NCBI RefSeq assembly: GCF_015668515.1 | Contig: NZ_JADPFO010000006.1 | Coordinates: 39,973-103,972 of the forward strand | Length of the DNA: 64,000 nt | From: Paraclostridium tenue | Lineage (GTDB): Bacteria; Bacillota; Clostridia; Peptostreptococcales; Peptostreptococcaceae | Direction: 5' to 3' | Shown: positions 18,240 through 27,667 of the stretch, one piece after another | Numbering within the stretch: position 1 is the stretch's first letter | Layout: each line of letters opens with the position of its first letter | Program-made: the position numbers and the translations under genes | The notes under the pieces: model-generated | What the model saw: only the letters and a program-made list of their open reading frames with translations | What the model was told of the DNA's origin: nothing | Databases searched by the model: none

Positions 18240-18431
18240 TTACTTTTCTAATTCTTTTAAAAATAACTCTTCATTTTCCTTTATAACTAATTCCCCATTT
18301 ATAAAACCTACTGCTTCTTTTTTAAAAGCACGACATTGTCCTATACAACCAGTTTTAACATTTTCTTCTCCAACTATTTCTTTTACTTTATTAACATTAA
18401 CATTTGAACAAAATGGACATATTCTTATCAT
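18240..18431 (-). CDS. Small ferredoxin-like / DUF1450-type protein
   Basis: A 63-residue protein with four cysteines, ICPFC near the N-terminus and GCIGQC around residues 29-33, then AVGFINGELVIKEN. The pattern resembles small thioredoxin-fold proteins of the DUF1450 or [2Fe-2S] ferredoxin-like type, in which Cys pairs bind a metal centre. The assignment to one family is tentative. The ATG follows AGGAGGATTTTCAA. Confidence 0.6.
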   Translation of the reverse strand: MIRICPFCSNVNVNKVKEIVGEENVKTGCIGQCRAFKKEAVGFINGELVIKENEELFLKELEK

Positions 18432-18718
18432 TTGAAAATCCTCCTATAAATCATTTTTGTATTATAAAATATACCCACAACATTTATATATAAACACAAT
18501 TAAATTTTAAATTTTAAAAATAATTCAATAAATCTATTTTTTCAAATTTATTATAATTTTTTGTATATTTTCAGTTCTAAAATTTATAATTTTTAAATTT
18601 TTTGTATACTTATTAAAAAAAAGATGATATTATATATAAGTATTGCGTATTTGCATACAAAATACATTTTTAGAAATTATATAATAATTTATCATTTGTA
18701 ATTATAGGAGGATTGAAA

Positions 18719-19330
18719 ATGTCAAACGAAACAAAAGTTAAAGTTGTAACTGCTGATCCTTCAGCATTAGGACTTTTCGGATTAGCAATGATAACATTAG
18801 TTGCTTCATCTCAAAAACTTGGATTAACTTCAAATGTATCATTAGTTTTACCATGGGCAATATTCTTAGGAGCTACTGCTCAATTATTTGCTTGTATAAA
18901 TGATTTCAAGCACAATAATGTATTTGGTGCTACTGCATTTGGTGGTTATGCATTTTTCTGGTATGCAATGGGATTATCTTGGTTAATACAAAATGGAGTA
19001 TTTGGTGAAAAATTAGCTGCTTCAGCTGATCCTAAGCAATTAGGATTTGCATTTTTAGGATACTTAATATTTACATTATTTATGACTGTTGGTGCAATGG
19101 AAACTCATAAGGTATTATTTATAATATTTGTACTTATAGATTGTTTATTTATAGGATTAACTCTTTCTACATTTGGAGTAATGGAACATGCTACTCATCA
19201 ATTTGCAGCATATTCTGAATTAGGAATAGCTATATTCTCATTCTATGGTTCTGCAGCTGCTGTACTAAACGGACATTTTGGAAAAGAATTTTTACCAGTT
19301 GGAAAACCATTTGGAATATTCAAAAAGTAA
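18719..19330 (+). CDS. Acetate uptake transporter, GPR1/FUN34/YaaH (SatP) family
   Basis: A 203-residue integral membrane protein with six helices. The conserved N-terminal NPAPLGL-type motif appears as ADPSALGLFGLA, and the family's FGGYAFFWYAMG and TVGAMETHK segments follow. Relatives move acetate or succinate with H+ across the cell membrane. I use the ATG at 18719, seven bases after GGAGG; the TTG six bases earlier is too close to it. A terminator follows at 19401-19432. Monocistronic. Confidence 0.88.
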   Translation: MSNETKVKVVTADPSALGLFGLAMITLVASSQKLGLTSNVSLVLPWAIFLGATAQLFACINDFKHNNVFGATAFGGYAFFWYAMGLSWLIQNGVFGEKLAASADPKQLGFAFLGYLIFTLFMTVGAMETHKVLFIIFVLIDCLFIGLTLSTFGVMEHATHQFAAYSELGIAIFSFYGSAAAVLNGHFGKEFLPVGKPFGIFKK

Positions 19331-19400
19331 TTTATTGTAGGGGGGAACGGTCACAATATTTATGACTTTTCCTAAATATATTTAATATAGATTCATTCAA

Positions 19401-19432
19401 TAGAGTATGTCTTTAGGCATACTCTATTTTTT
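19401..19432 (+). terminator. Terminator after acetate transporter gene
   Basis: TAGAGTATGT pairs with GCATACTCTA (one G-U) and is followed by a run of six T. Confidence 0.8.
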
Positions 19433-19516
19433 ATTTCCTTTCAATTTTTATTAATCATAAATTTAGAGCTTTTGTAAATACTATTATTGGCTGATTAATT
19501 TAGAAAGGGTGTTTTT

Positions 19517-20938
19517 ATGATTCTAACTAAAAACATTAAAAAAAATGTAGAACTTATGAAAGAACATCTCCCTTTAGATAAAAGTTTTGATGTAATACAA
19601 AGGGAAGTTATAATAGGTGAAAAAAGCTGTTACTTATTTTTTATAGATGGCTTTATAAAAGATGAAGTAATGGAAAGAATTCTTTCTGGTTTTTTCAAAA
19701 TAACTAGTGAAGATTTTAAGTCAATTCATGAGTTAAAAGATTTTATCCATAAATATATACCTTATATAGAGGTATCTAAGGAAAATGAACTAAAAAATAT
19801 TGCTAAAGAAGTATTATCAGGCCCAATGGCTATAATTATAGATGGATTTGATGAAGCAATAATTTTAGATGTTAGAACTTATCCAGTTCGTGGAATAGGA
19901 GAACCAGAAAAAGAAAAGTCTCTAAAAGGAGCTAAAGATGGCTTTGTTGAAACTATAGTTTTTAATACTGCATTAGTAAGAAGAAGAGTAAAAGATCCTG
20001 ATTTAATATTTGAAATGTTTAATGTAGGTAAAAGGTCTAAAACTGATGTCGTTATTGGGTACATAGATGGATTAGTAGATAAAAAAACTCTAAAAAATCT
20101 AAAAAAATGTATAGATGAAATAAAAGTTAAATCATTGGTAATGAGTGAGCAAAGTATAGTTGAGGCATTAGTCCAATCTAGATGGTATAATCCTTTTCCA
20201 AAAGCTCGATATACAGAAAGACCAGATGTAGCTGCTGCTCACGTTTTAGAAGGTAAAATATTGTTAATTATAGATAATTCACCTAATGCCATTATATTGC
20301 CTACTACTATATTTGATTTTTTACAAGATGTAGATGATTTTTATCAACCAGTAATTATAGGTAATTATTTAAGATTAATTAGAAATTTTACATTACTTAC
20401 TACATTAATGATAACTCCATTATATACTCTAGCAGTTAAATATGCTTCTCACCTTCCGTTATGGCTAGAGTTTATAATCCCAAAAGACCCTTATAATGTA
20501 CCTATATTTCTACAATTTTTAATTTTAGAATTTTCAGTTGATGCCTTACAATTAGCATCACTTAATACTCCAGGTTCATTAGGAATGTCATTATCTGTTA
20601 TCGGTGCTTTAATACTAGGAGACTTTGCTGTTCAAACTGGATGGTTTATACCTCATACAATATTGTATATGGCTATAGTAGCTCTTGGAAGTTTTTCACA
20701 ACCAAGTGTCGACCTTGGATATTCAATAAAACTCATTAGAATTTTATTGTTAATTCTAACAGCTGCATTTAATTTATGGGGATTTATAGCAGGTCTAATA
20801 ATTTCATTTATACTTGTTGCTACAAATAAAACTATTACTGGCAAAAGTTATTTATACCCGCTTATCCCATTTGAATATAGTGCATTAAAGCGACTGATAT
20901 TTAGAGTTAAACTTGATACTAAAAATGAAGGTAAATAG
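19517..20938 (+). CDS. GerA/SpoVAF family spore membrane protein
   Basis: A 473-residue protein of the GerA A-subunit family (PF03323). The soluble N-terminal half has VRTYPVRGIGEPEKE and RDPDLIFE-like (KDPDLIFEMFNVGKRS) motifs and RYTERPDVAAAHVLEGK; the C-terminal half has about five membrane helices with SLNTPGSLGMSLSVIGALIL. It should sit in the inner membrane of the spore. The LPTTIFDFLQDVDDFYQ stretch seems to me nearer to SpoVAF, a channel-type protein that aids germination, than to a classic GerAA. There are no B or C subunit genes beside it. It starts at ATG 19517 after AAAGGGTG and ends at a strong terminator. Confidence 0.85.
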   Translation: MILTKNIKKNVELMKEHLPLDKSFDVIQREVIIGEKSCYLFFIDGFIKDEVMERILSGFFKITSEDFKSIHELKDFIHKYIPYIEVSKENELKNIAKEVLSGPMAIIIDGFDEAIILDVRTYPVRGIGEPEKEKSLKGAKDGFVETIVFNTALVRRRVKDPDLIFEMFNVGKRSKTDVVIGYIDGLVDKKTLKNLKKCIDEIKVKSLVMSEQSIVEALVQSRWYNPFPKARYTERPDVAAAHVLEGKILLIIDNSPNAIILPTTIFDFLQDVDDFYQPVIIGNYLRLIRNFTLLTTLMITPLYTLAVKYASHLPLWLEFIIPKDPYNVPIFLQFLILEFSVDALQLASLNTPGSLGMSLSVIGALILGDFAVQTGWFIPHTILYMAIVALGSFSQPSVDLGYSIKLIRILLLILTAAFNLWGFIAGLIISFILVATNKTITGKSYLYPLIPFEYSALKRLIFRVKLDTKNEGK

Positions 20939-20939
20939 T

Positions 20940-20983
20940 AAATACAAAAATGATACCTATTTTAAGGTATCATTTTTGTATTT
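20940..20983. terminator. Terminator after GerA/SpoVAF gene
   Basis: AAATACAAAAATGATACCT pairs perfectly with AGGTATCATTTTTGTATTT across a 6-base loop. Confidence 0.85.
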
Positions 20984-21076
20984 ACTTAACTTGAATTATA
21001 TTCCTTACATTATTATATATTTTTTAAATTAATAATATAAATTTTGACATAATAAGATTGAATATATTTAATTCAT

Positions 21077-21105
21077 TTTACAATTTAAAAGTGGTGTGGT
21101 ATACT
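21077..21105 (+). promoter_or_regulatory. Extended -10 promoter of typA
   Basis: TTTACA (21077-21082), a 17-base spacer and TATACT (21100-21105) preceded by TGG, an extended -10. It lies 35 bases before the typA start. Confidence 0.65.
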
Positions 21106-21139
21106 TAATAAGTTATTTTAAAAAAAGGAGATTATCGAT

Positions 21140-22966
21140 ATGACAACTAAGAATAAAATCGTTAATATTGCCGTTATCGCCCACGTCGATGCTGGTAAAT
21201 CAACATTAGTTGATGCTTTCTTATCTCAATCTGGAGTTTTCAGAGAGAACGAAGTAGTTAAAGATTGTGTAATGGATAGCAACGACTTAGAAAAAGAAAG
21301 AGGTATAACAATATACTCTAAAAACTGTGCTATAAACTATAAAGACTATAAAATAAACATAGTAGATACACCAGGACATAGTGATTTCTCTTCTGAGGTT
21401 GAACGTGTTATAAAAACTGTTGATACAGTTATATTATTAGTAGATGCTAGTGAAGGTCCGATGCCTCAAACTAGATTCGTTTTACAAAAATCTTTAGAAG
21501 CTGGACTTAGACCAATACTTTTCATAAATAAAATAGACAAGCAAGACCAAAGAGCTGAAGAAGTTGTTGATGAAGTATTTGACTTATTCGTAGACTTAAA
21601 TGCAACTGATGAACAATGTGAATTCCCAATAATATACGGTATAGCTAAACAAGGTATAGCTAAGCGTGAAATGGATGATGAAAGTACTGATTTATCTCCA
21701 TTATTCGAAACAATAGTAAATCACGTTGAAGCTTACCCTGACTATGCATCTGAGCCTTTACAACTTCAAGTTTCTGCTCTTGCATATGATGATTATGTAG
21801 GTAGACTTGGAATAGGTAGAGTTTACAAAGGAACAGTTAAAAATGGAGCTCAAGTATCTGTATGTAAAGCAGATGGAACTGTAGCTAAAGGAAGAATATC
21901 TAAGCTTACAGCTTATGAAGGCCTTCGTCAAGTTGAAAAAGATGAAGCTTATGCTGGTGATATAGTAGTTGTAGCTGGTATGCCTGATATATCTATAGGA
22001 GAAACTATATGTGACTTAGATAATCCATTACCAATGGAACTTATACACATAGAAGAACCTACTTTATCTATGAACTTCTTAGTTAATGATTCACCATTTG
22101 CTGGTAAGAGTGGTAAATTCGTTACAACTAGACACATAAAAGATAGATTAGACAAAGAACTAGAAGTTAATGTTGGACTTAAAGTTGAGCCAATGGATAC
22201 TACTGATGGATTTAAAGTATCTGGACGTGGAGAACTTCACTTATCTATACTTCTTGAAAACATGAGACGTGAAGGATACGAAGTTGGAGTTTCTAAACCA
22301 GAAGTTTTATTCATAAGAGAAAACGGAAAATTAATGGAACCTATGGAAAGAGTTATAGTTAACTGCCCAGAAACTTACTCAGGAACTGTTATAAATAAAT
22401 TAAACTTAAGAAAAGCTATGATGGAAGCTATGGAAATAGAAGGAGATTATGTTAAAATAACATTTATAGCTCCTACTAGAGGTTTATTAGGATACAGAAG
22501 TGAATTCATAAATGATACTCGTGGAGAAGGATCTTTAGTTAGATCATTTGAAAGATATGAAGAACACAAAGGTGAAATACCATCAAGAACTAATGGAGTT
22601 TTAATAGCTCAAGGAGCTGGTACTACAATGGCTTATGCACTTAATGCTTTAAGTGAAAGAGCTCAAATGTTTGTTGATCCAGGTGTTGAAGTTTATGAAG
22701 GTATGATAATCGGTATGAACTCAAGAAAAGATGATATGGTAGTTAACCCTTGTAAGAACAAGAAATTAACTAACGTTCGTGCTTCTGGTACTGATGATGC
22801 TGTTAAATTACAAGCTGCTAGAACATTTACTTTAGAAGAAGCTTTAGAATTTATAGATGATGATGAGTTGGTTGAAATAACTCCAGATTCTATAAGACTT
22901 AGAAAAAAATTCTTAAATGAGCACGATAGATTAAAATATAATAAATCAAGACAAGCTAATAAATAA
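21140..22966 (+). CDS. typA: Ribosome-associated GTPase TypA/BipA
   Basis: A 608-residue translational GTPase of the usual length. The G motifs are clear: AHVDAGKST (G1), RGIT (G2), DTPGHSDF (G3) and NKIDKQ (G4). EF-G-like domains follow, with the TypA-specific C-terminal domain ([12 protein letters not shown]). It binds the ribosome and helps 50S assembly and translation under stress or cold. The ATG follows AAAGGAGATTATCGAT. Synonymous usage is richer in C-ending and GGA/CGT codons than neighbouring genes, as expected for high expression. Monocistronic. Confidence 0.97.
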   Translation: MTTKNKIVNIAVIAHVDAGKSTLVDAFLSQSGVFRENEVVKDCVMDSNDLEKERGITIYSKNCAINYKDYKINIVDTPGHSDFSSEVERVIKTVDTVILLVDASEGPMPQTRFVLQKSLEAGLRPILFINKIDKQDQRAEEVVDEVFDLFVDLNATDEQCEFPIIYGIAKQGIAKREMDDESTDLSPLFETIVNHVEAYPDYASEPLQLQVSALAYDDYVGRLGIGRVYKGTVKNGAQVSVCKADGTVAKGRISKLTAYEGLRQVEKDEAYAGDIVVVAGMPDISIGETICDLDNPLPMELIHIEEPTLSMNFLVNDSPFAGKSGKFVTTRHIKDRLDKELEVNVGLKVEPMDTTDGFKVSGRGELHLSILLENMRREGYEVGVSKPEVLFIRENGKLMEPMERVIVNCPETYSGTVINKLNLRKAMMEAMEIEGDYVKITFIAPTRGLLGYRSEFINDTRGEGSLVRSFERYEEHKGEIPSRTNGVLIAQGAGTTMAYALNALSERAQMFVDPGVEVYEGMIIGMNSRKDDMVVNPCKNKKLTNVRASGTDDAVKLQAARTFTLEEALEFIDDDELVEITPDSIRLRKKFLNEHDRLKYNKSRQANK

Positions 22967-22972
22967 ATTTTT

Positions 22973-23006
22973 AAAGGAAGTCGATAAATTCGACTTCCTT
23001 TATTAT
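22973..23006. terminator. Bidirectional terminator between typA and hypothetical gene
   Basis: AAAGGAAGTCGA pairs perfectly with TCGACTTCCTTT around a 5-base loop between convergent genes. Confidence 0.88.
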
Positions 23007-23009
23007 TTT

Positions 23010-23882
23010 TTAATTTATATATTTTTCATCAATTTCATTAGTTATATCAACTATATCAATAACTTTATTTTCATATGTTATCTTCATTTTTATATATTCT
23101 AAATTATTTTTATAATCTTTTTTTGGTATATACACTTCATAATTTTCTGATTCCAGTTTCTCTCCATTTTCACTATATACAGCATCCTTATATTTATAAT
23201 TATATATTTTTTCTTTTCCATTAATTCCAACTATAGCATCTATGCTTTTTATATTAAAACCATTTATAGCATCTTTCTTATTTGTAACATTATGATTATT
23301 TTCTTCATTTTCATAGTTATATTCTTCATCTAAATTGACACCTAATATAAGACTTCCACCATACTTTTCATAATCTTCCCCATAAGTAATTGATGGGTGA
23401 TATGGTATATAATCATACTTGCTTAATTCCTTTATATCACTACTTTCGGATACATTATCTTCTTTAATAACTTTATATTCATAGGGTTTATTTACATCTA
23501 TTTTTAAATTACATTTATATGATAATCCTCCCATATCTTTAGCTTCTATAGTAGTCCACTCTTTATCATTGATACTTTTATACATAAACTTTACAATTGA
23601 ATCTTCACTTACCCTACTTAACTCAAATCTAGCATCTACTAAATATTTATTATCTTTAAATTTATCTAAACTAAATTTAATATCTTTAATCAGATGACTT
23701 TTAGATAATTCGTCATTTATAGTGTTTATAATATTTGAATTTATATTTGATATATTATCTTGAATATACTTATTATCCATTAAACTAGTTTCTAAATCTT
23801 TTTTAATATCTCTTAATTCCTTAAATTGATAAATAAAAATAATAATTACAAATAATCCTAATAAAATTCCCCACTTTTTCAT
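23010..23882 (-). CDS. Hypothetical membrane-anchored protein
   Basis: A 290-residue protein with one N-terminal membrane helix (ILLGLFVIIIFIYQF), then a coiled-coil-prone segment (about residues 22-60), then a mostly beta-rich, Lys/Glu/Tyr-rich region expected outside the cell. I do not recognise a domain. The ATG follows AAAGGGGAAATAAA. It lies just downstream (leftward) of the RNase J gene, 94 bases away, and may be cotranscribed with it. No catalytic motif is apparent. Confidence 0.65.
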   Translation of the reverse strand: MKKWGILLGLFVIIIFIYQFKELRDIKKDLETSLMDNKYIQDNISNINSNIINTINDELSKSHLIKDIKFSLDKFKDNKYLVDARFELSRVSEDSIVKFMYKSINDKEWTTIEAKDMGGLSYKCNLKIDVNKPYEYKVIKEDNVSESSDIKELSKYDYIPYHPSITYGEDYEKYGGSLILGVNLDEEYNYENEENNHNVTNKKDAINGFNIKSIDAIVGINGKEKIYNYKYKDAVYSENGEKLESENYEVYIPKKDYKNNLEYIKMKITYENKVIDIVDITNEIDEKYIN

Positions 23883-23976
23883 TTTATTTCCCCTTTAATT
23901 GTATATTTTATATAATTATAAATACACATATTGATTTATACAATAAATTTAATTTTATTGTTATCAATCTGTAACT

Positions 23977-25656
23977 TTAAACTTCTACTATTATAGGGAA
24001 TATACTAGTACCTCTTTTTAATTTATTATATAAATATCTATCCACAGATTTTTTAACCTTAGATTTAATAACACTCCATTCTAATATGTTTCTATTTAAG
24101 CAATTTTCTACTTCGTAAGTTACAATATCTTTAACTTCATCTATTAAATCTGTAGCTTCTCTTGCATATATAAATCCTCTAGTTATAATATCTGGTCCTG
24201 CAACTATACTAAAACTGATTTTATCAATAGCTATTACTATTGTCATCATTCCATTTTCAGCTAAGTACTTTCTATCTCTTAAGACTATATTTCCTACATC
24301 CCCCACACCTATACCATCAACATATACAGTACCTACTCTAACCTTTCCATCTTTCTTAGCTTCTTTTTTAGTTAGTTCTAAAACTTCTCCATTTTCTAAG
24401 ATAAATACATTTTCTTTATTCATTCCAAGTTTAACTGCAAGATTTTTATGATGCACTAAATGTCTATACTCTCCATGGACAGGCATAAAAAACTTAGGAT
24501 GAACTAATGTATGTAGTAGTTTTAATTCCTCTTGATATGCATGTCCTGAAACATGTATAGCTTCTAAATCTTTATAAATAACATCTGCACCTTTTTTATA
24601 TAATTGATTTATAACTCTAGATATAAGCTTATCATTTCCTGGTATTGGAGATGCTGATATTATAAATAAATCATTGTTTTGTATTTTAATTTTTTTATGT
24701 GTATCAAAAGCAATTCTAGCAAGTCCAGCCATAGCTTCACCTTGACTACCTGTAGTTATTATAGTTATCTCATCATTATTAAAGTTTTCCATTTCATCTA
24801 TGCTTATCTTATATCCATCAGGTATATTTAAATATCCAAGTTCTATAGCTACACTAGATACATTCTCCATACTACGACCACTAAATACAACTTTTCTATT
24901 ATTAGTTACTGAAGCATTAACAATTTGTTGCATCCTATGTATATTAGAAGCAAACGTAGCTACTATAATCCTACCTTTTTGTCCAGTAAAAACTCTATCT
25001 AATGTCTCTCCTATTGTTTTTTCAGATAAAGAGTGACCCTTTCTCTCTACATTTGTACTATCTGCTAATAATAACAAAACTCCTTTTTTCCCTAATTTTG
25101 ATATGGTTTCTAAATCCATTCTTCTTCCATCTATAGGAGTATAATCTACTTTAAAATCTCCTGTATGCAAGATTATCCCCATAGGTGTATATATTGCTAA
25201 TGCACAAGCATCTGCTATACTATGGGTAACACTTATAAATTCTACTTTTATATTATCTAACTGAACTGCTTGTCTATCCTCTATTGGTTTTAAATTACAT
25301 ATATCTAGTATATTGTGTTCTTTTAACTTATTTTCAATTAAGCCTATAGTAAGTTTAGTTCCATATACAGGTATATTTAATTGCTTTAATATATACGGTA
25401 TAGCTCCTATATGGTCTTCATGTCCATGAGTAACAAACATACCTTTAACTTTATCCTTATTATCTAATAAATAAGTTATATCTGGAATTAATAAATCTAC
25501 TCCATACATATCTTCATCTGGAAAAGATAATCCTCCATCTATTACTATTATCTCATCATTATATTCTATTGCTGTTATATTTTTTCCTATTTCTCCTAGC
25601 CCTCCTAATGGAATGACTTTTACTTTATTTGTACTTGATTTTTTTGAAGTTTCCAC
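23977..25656 (-). CDS. rnj: Ribonuclease J
   Basis: A 559-residue metallo-beta-lactamase/beta-CASP ribonuclease. The catalytic THGHEDHIGA lies at about 76-85, followed by HTGDFK, ADSTN and SGHAYQEE and the C-terminal RNase J domain. It degrades and matures mRNA and rRNA by 5'-3' exonuclease and endonuclease action in the cytoplasm. Only one copy is visible here; many Firmicutes have J1 and J2. The start is the GTG at 25656, seven bases after AGGAG; the upstream TTG at 25674 lies before the ribosome-binding site. Confidence 0.95.
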   Translation of the reverse strand: METSKKSSTNKVKVIPLGGLGEIGKNITAIEYNDEIIVIDGGLSFPDEDMYGVDLLIPDITYLLDNKDKVKGMFVTHGHEDHIGAIPYILKQLNIPVYGTKLTIGLIENKLKEHNILDICNLKPIEDRQAVQLDNIKVEFISVTHSIADACALAIYTPMGIILHTGDFKVDYTPIDGRRMDLETISKLGKKGVLLLLADSTNVERKGHSLSEKTIGETLDRVFTGQKGRIIVATFASNIHRMQQIVNASVTNNRKVVFSGRSMENVSSVAIELGYLNIPDGYKISIDEMENFNNDEITIITTGSQGEAMAGLARIAFDTHKKIKIQNNDLFIISASPIPGNDKLISRVINQLYKKGADVIYKDLEAIHVSGHAYQEELKLLHTLVHPKFFMPVHGEYRHLVHHKNLAVKLGMNKENVFILENGEVLELTKKEAKKDGKVRVGTVYVDGIGVGDVGNIVLRDRKYLAENGMMTIVIAIDKISFSIVAGPDIITRGFIYAREATDLIDEVKDIVTYEVENCLNRNILEWSVIKSKVKKSVDRYLYNKLKRGTSIFPIIVEV

Positions 25657-25777
25657 ACAATCACTCCTTTTCAAACTATATTATCCCCATTATATTTATT
25701 ATTAATTTATTTTTGTTATATTAATCTAATCATTTTAATATTATTATGATAGATTTTAATTTTAATCAATTTAATTA

Positions 25778-25806
25778 TTGACATGATAATATTTTTAGTA
25801 TATTAT
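25778..25806 (+). promoter_or_regulatory. Sigma-A promoter of rubrerythrin gene
   Basis: A consensus TTGACA (25778-25783) and TATTAT (25801-25806) are separated by exactly 17 bases, about 55 bases before the rubrerythrin start. Confidence 0.75.
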
Positions 25807-25810
25807 TAAA

Positions 25811-25825
25811 TTGTAATAATAATAG
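25811..25825 (+). promoter_or_regulatory. Possible PerR operator at the rubrerythrin transcription start
   Basis: TTGTAATAATAATAG agrees at 11 of 14 informative positions with the PerR box TTATAATNATTATAA. It sits just after the -10 element, where a repressor would block transcription, and a PerR-like gene lies downstream. The A/T-rich background lowers its weight. Confidence 0.35.
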
Positions 25826-25861
25826 TAATGATTACTAGTTTTATTTTAGGAGGGTATGAAT

Positions 25862-26407
25862 ATGAAAAAGTTTGTTTGTACAGTATGTGGGTATATACAC
25901 GAAGGAGAAACTGCTCCAGAAATTTGTCCAGTATGTAAAGTTGGGGCTGACAAATTCGATGAGTTAAAAGGTGAAATGGTTTGGGCTGATGAACATAGAA
26001 TAGGTGTTGCAAAAGGAGTTGATCCTGAAGTTGTTGAAGGATTAAGAGCTAATTTTGTTGGTGAATGTACAGAAGTAGGAATGTACTTAGCTATGAGTCG
26101 TCAAGCTGATAGAGAAGGTTATCCAGAAGTAGCTGAAGCTTATAAAAGAATAGCATTTGAAGAAGCTGAGCACGCTGCTAAATTCGCTGAATTATTAGGC
26201 GAAGTTGTTGCTGCTGATACTCAAGCTAACTTAAAAGCTAGAGTTGAAGCTGAATATGGGGCAACTGATGGAAAATTAAAATTAGCTAAAAGAGCTAAAG
26301 AACTAGGATTAGATGCTATACATGATACAGTTCATGAAATGTGTAAAGATGAAGCTAGACATGGTAAAGCATTCTTAGGATTATTAGAAAGACATTTTAC
26401 TAAGTAA
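25862..26407 (+). CDS. Reverse rubrerythrin (rubredoxin domain N-terminal)
   Basis: A 181-residue protein with the two rubrerythrin domains in reversed order. The rubredoxin Cys4 site (FVCTVCGY, then ICPVCK) lies at about residues 6-25, followed by a four-helix ferritin-like domain with di-iron ligands in [10 protein letters not shown] and [11 protein letters not shown]. Clostridial reverse rubrerythrins reduce hydrogen peroxide and oxygen with electrons from NADH-linked rubredoxin systems in the cytoplasm. The ATG at 25862 is seven bases after AGGAGGGT. A perR-like gene follows after a terminator, which fits peroxide control. Confidence 0.92.
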   Translation: MKKFVCTVCGYIHEGETAPEICPVCKVGADKFDELKGEMVWADEHRIGVAKGVDPEVVEGLRANFVGECTEVGMYLAMSRQADREGYPEVAEAYKRIAFEEAEHAAKFAELLGEVVAADTQANLKARVEAEYGATDGKLKLAKRAKELGLDAIHDTVHEMCKDEARHGKAFLGLLERHFTK

Positions 26408-26428
26408 TTTTTAATACTTTTAAAATAA

Positions 26429-26462
26429 AGAGTAGTCTACTTTTCTAGACTACTCTGTTTTT
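26429..26462 (+). terminator. Terminator after rubrerythrin gene
   Basis: AGAGTAGTCTA pairs perfectly with TAGACTACTCT, followed by GTTTTTT. Confidence 0.85.
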
Positions 26463-26594
26463 ATATTCATAGCTTTTTAAAATAAAATTTAAAGTTAAAT
26501 TTGATTTAAACGTATAACTTATAATATAATTTGATTATAGATATGCTGTTTTGGGTATATTTATTATAAAAAAGTTTTAATAGGAGGTGGTATT

Positions 26595-26972
26595 TTGAAA
26601 TTTTCAAAACAAAGAGAACTTATATTAAATGCTGTAAAAGATAATACCGTTCATCCTACTGCAGATTTTATATATGAATACTTAAAAAAAGATAATCCTA
26701 ATTTAAGCTTAGGAACTGTATATAGAAATTTATCTCAACTTGTAAGCCATGGCTATATTAAAAAAGTTAGCATACCTGGATTTCCTGATAGGTTTGATGC
26801 TAACATAGTTGAGCACAATCATCTTATTTGTGATGTTTGCGGAAGTATACAAGATGTTCATTCTAATATACTTAAAGATATTCCTTCTACTATTTCAAAT
26901 GAACTTGATATAAAAATAACATCTTGTAATATTATACTTCATGGAATTTGTAAAAAATGCAAAAGTAATTAA
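26595..26972 (+). CDS. perR: Fur-family regulator, PerR-like
   Basis: A 125-residue Fur-family repressor. It has an N-terminal winged helix (KFSKQRELILNAV, LGTVYRNLSQL), the hinge, the metal-binding HNHLICDVCG and the C-terminal CKKC, which with the first CxxC would hold structural zinc. Size and the position next to rubrerythrin favour PerR, the peroxide sensor, over Fur or Zur, but this is inference. It starts with TTG at 26595 after TAGGAGGTGGTAT. A TTGATT-N18-TATAAT promoter (26501-26530) lies upstream. Confidence 0.82.
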   Translation: MKFSKQRELILNAVKDNTVHPTADFIYEYLKKDNPNLSLGTVYRNLSQLVSHGYIKKVSIPGFPDRFDANIVEHNHLICDVCGSIQDVHSNILKDIPSTISNELDIKITSCNIILHGICKKCKSN

Positions 26973-26977
26973 ATTAA

Positions 26978-27018
26978 AAAGGAACTAGCCTCTGTATCGA
27001 GATAGTTCCTTTCTTTTT
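26978..27018. terminator. Bidirectional terminator after perR-like gene
   Basis: AAAGGAACTA pairs with TAGTTCCTTT with an inner CCTC/CGAG extension, flanked by A- and T-runs. It can end both the perR-like transcript and the leftward 36-codon gene. Confidence 0.8.
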
Positions 27019-27029
27019 ATATCCATATA

Positions 27030-27140
27030 TTATTTTTCATAAATTAAGCTTTCCTCAGTTGAATTTTCAGATATATACGCAGCTACATATAACCCATACA
27101 TTACAGCTACTAAAGCTGCAGTTATTAAAACTATAGCCAT
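27030..27140 (-). CDS. 36-residue single-pass membrane protein
   Basis: A short frame starts at the ATG at 27140 behind GAAGGAAGTGATTAAAT and ends with TAA at 27030. It encodes a hydrophobic helix rich in Ala/Val (MAIVLITAALVAVMYGLYVA) and then a short acidic tail ending SLIYEK. It lies between a terminator and a second small gene, in the iron/redox region. I do not recognise it. The good ribosome-binding site, clean membrane helix and following terminator support translation. Confidence 0.55.
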   Translation of the reverse strand: MAIVLITAALVAVMYGLYVAAYISENSTEESLIYEK

Positions 27141-27215
27141 ATTTAATCACTTCCTTCTTAACTCTAATTGTAGTTTTTTCATATGAATTTTGTATGACTT
27201 TATTGTGATTTTTTA

Positions 27216-27647
27216 TTAATGATTTAACAATCTTAAACTACTTATTTCTTCATTAGATTTGATTCTTAGAAGCATCATTTTATCTACTTTACTATTATAT
27301 GTTTCATTTTTATAATTATCGTTTTCATTAGCTTCTTGATATGTGATAATTATACCATTGTTTTCTTCTTTTATAGTTACATTATTGTAATATTTCCCAT
27401 CATGATTTTTAAAAATTACATATGCATACTCATCTTTCATTAATTTATTTTTGTCACTATTGTTATTAATTATACTTACTCCTTCAAAATCTTCACTCAT
27501 ATTTAAATATTTTTTATAAATTGCTTCACTTGAATCTACTTTATTTACATAAAATTTTTCTTTAAAAATACTATTTGGAGTTGTAAATATTAAAAATAAT
27601 ATACATATTAAAGAAATTTTAATCAATGATTTATACTTTGTTTTCAT
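27216..27647 (-). CDS. Hypothetical membrane-anchored protein
   Basis: A 143-residue protein with an N-terminal membrane or signal segment (LIKISLICILFLIFT) and a polar, Asn/Lys-rich remainder expected outside the cell. I see no recognised domain. It starts at the ATG at 27647; GGGGGAG just upstream is the ribosome-binding site and lies within a longer open frame. It lies 20 bases after the DtxR-like regulator gene and could be cotranscribed with it. Confidence 0.6.
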   Translation of the reverse strand: MKTKYKSLIKISLICILFLIFTTPNSIFKEKFYVNKVDSSEAIYKKYLNMSEDFEGVSIINNNSDKNKLMKDEYAYVIFKNHDGKYYNNVTIKEENNGIIITYQEANENDNYKNETYNSKVDKMMLLRIKSNEEISSLRLLNH

Positions 27648-27667
27648 ATATAACTCCCCCAATTTAA

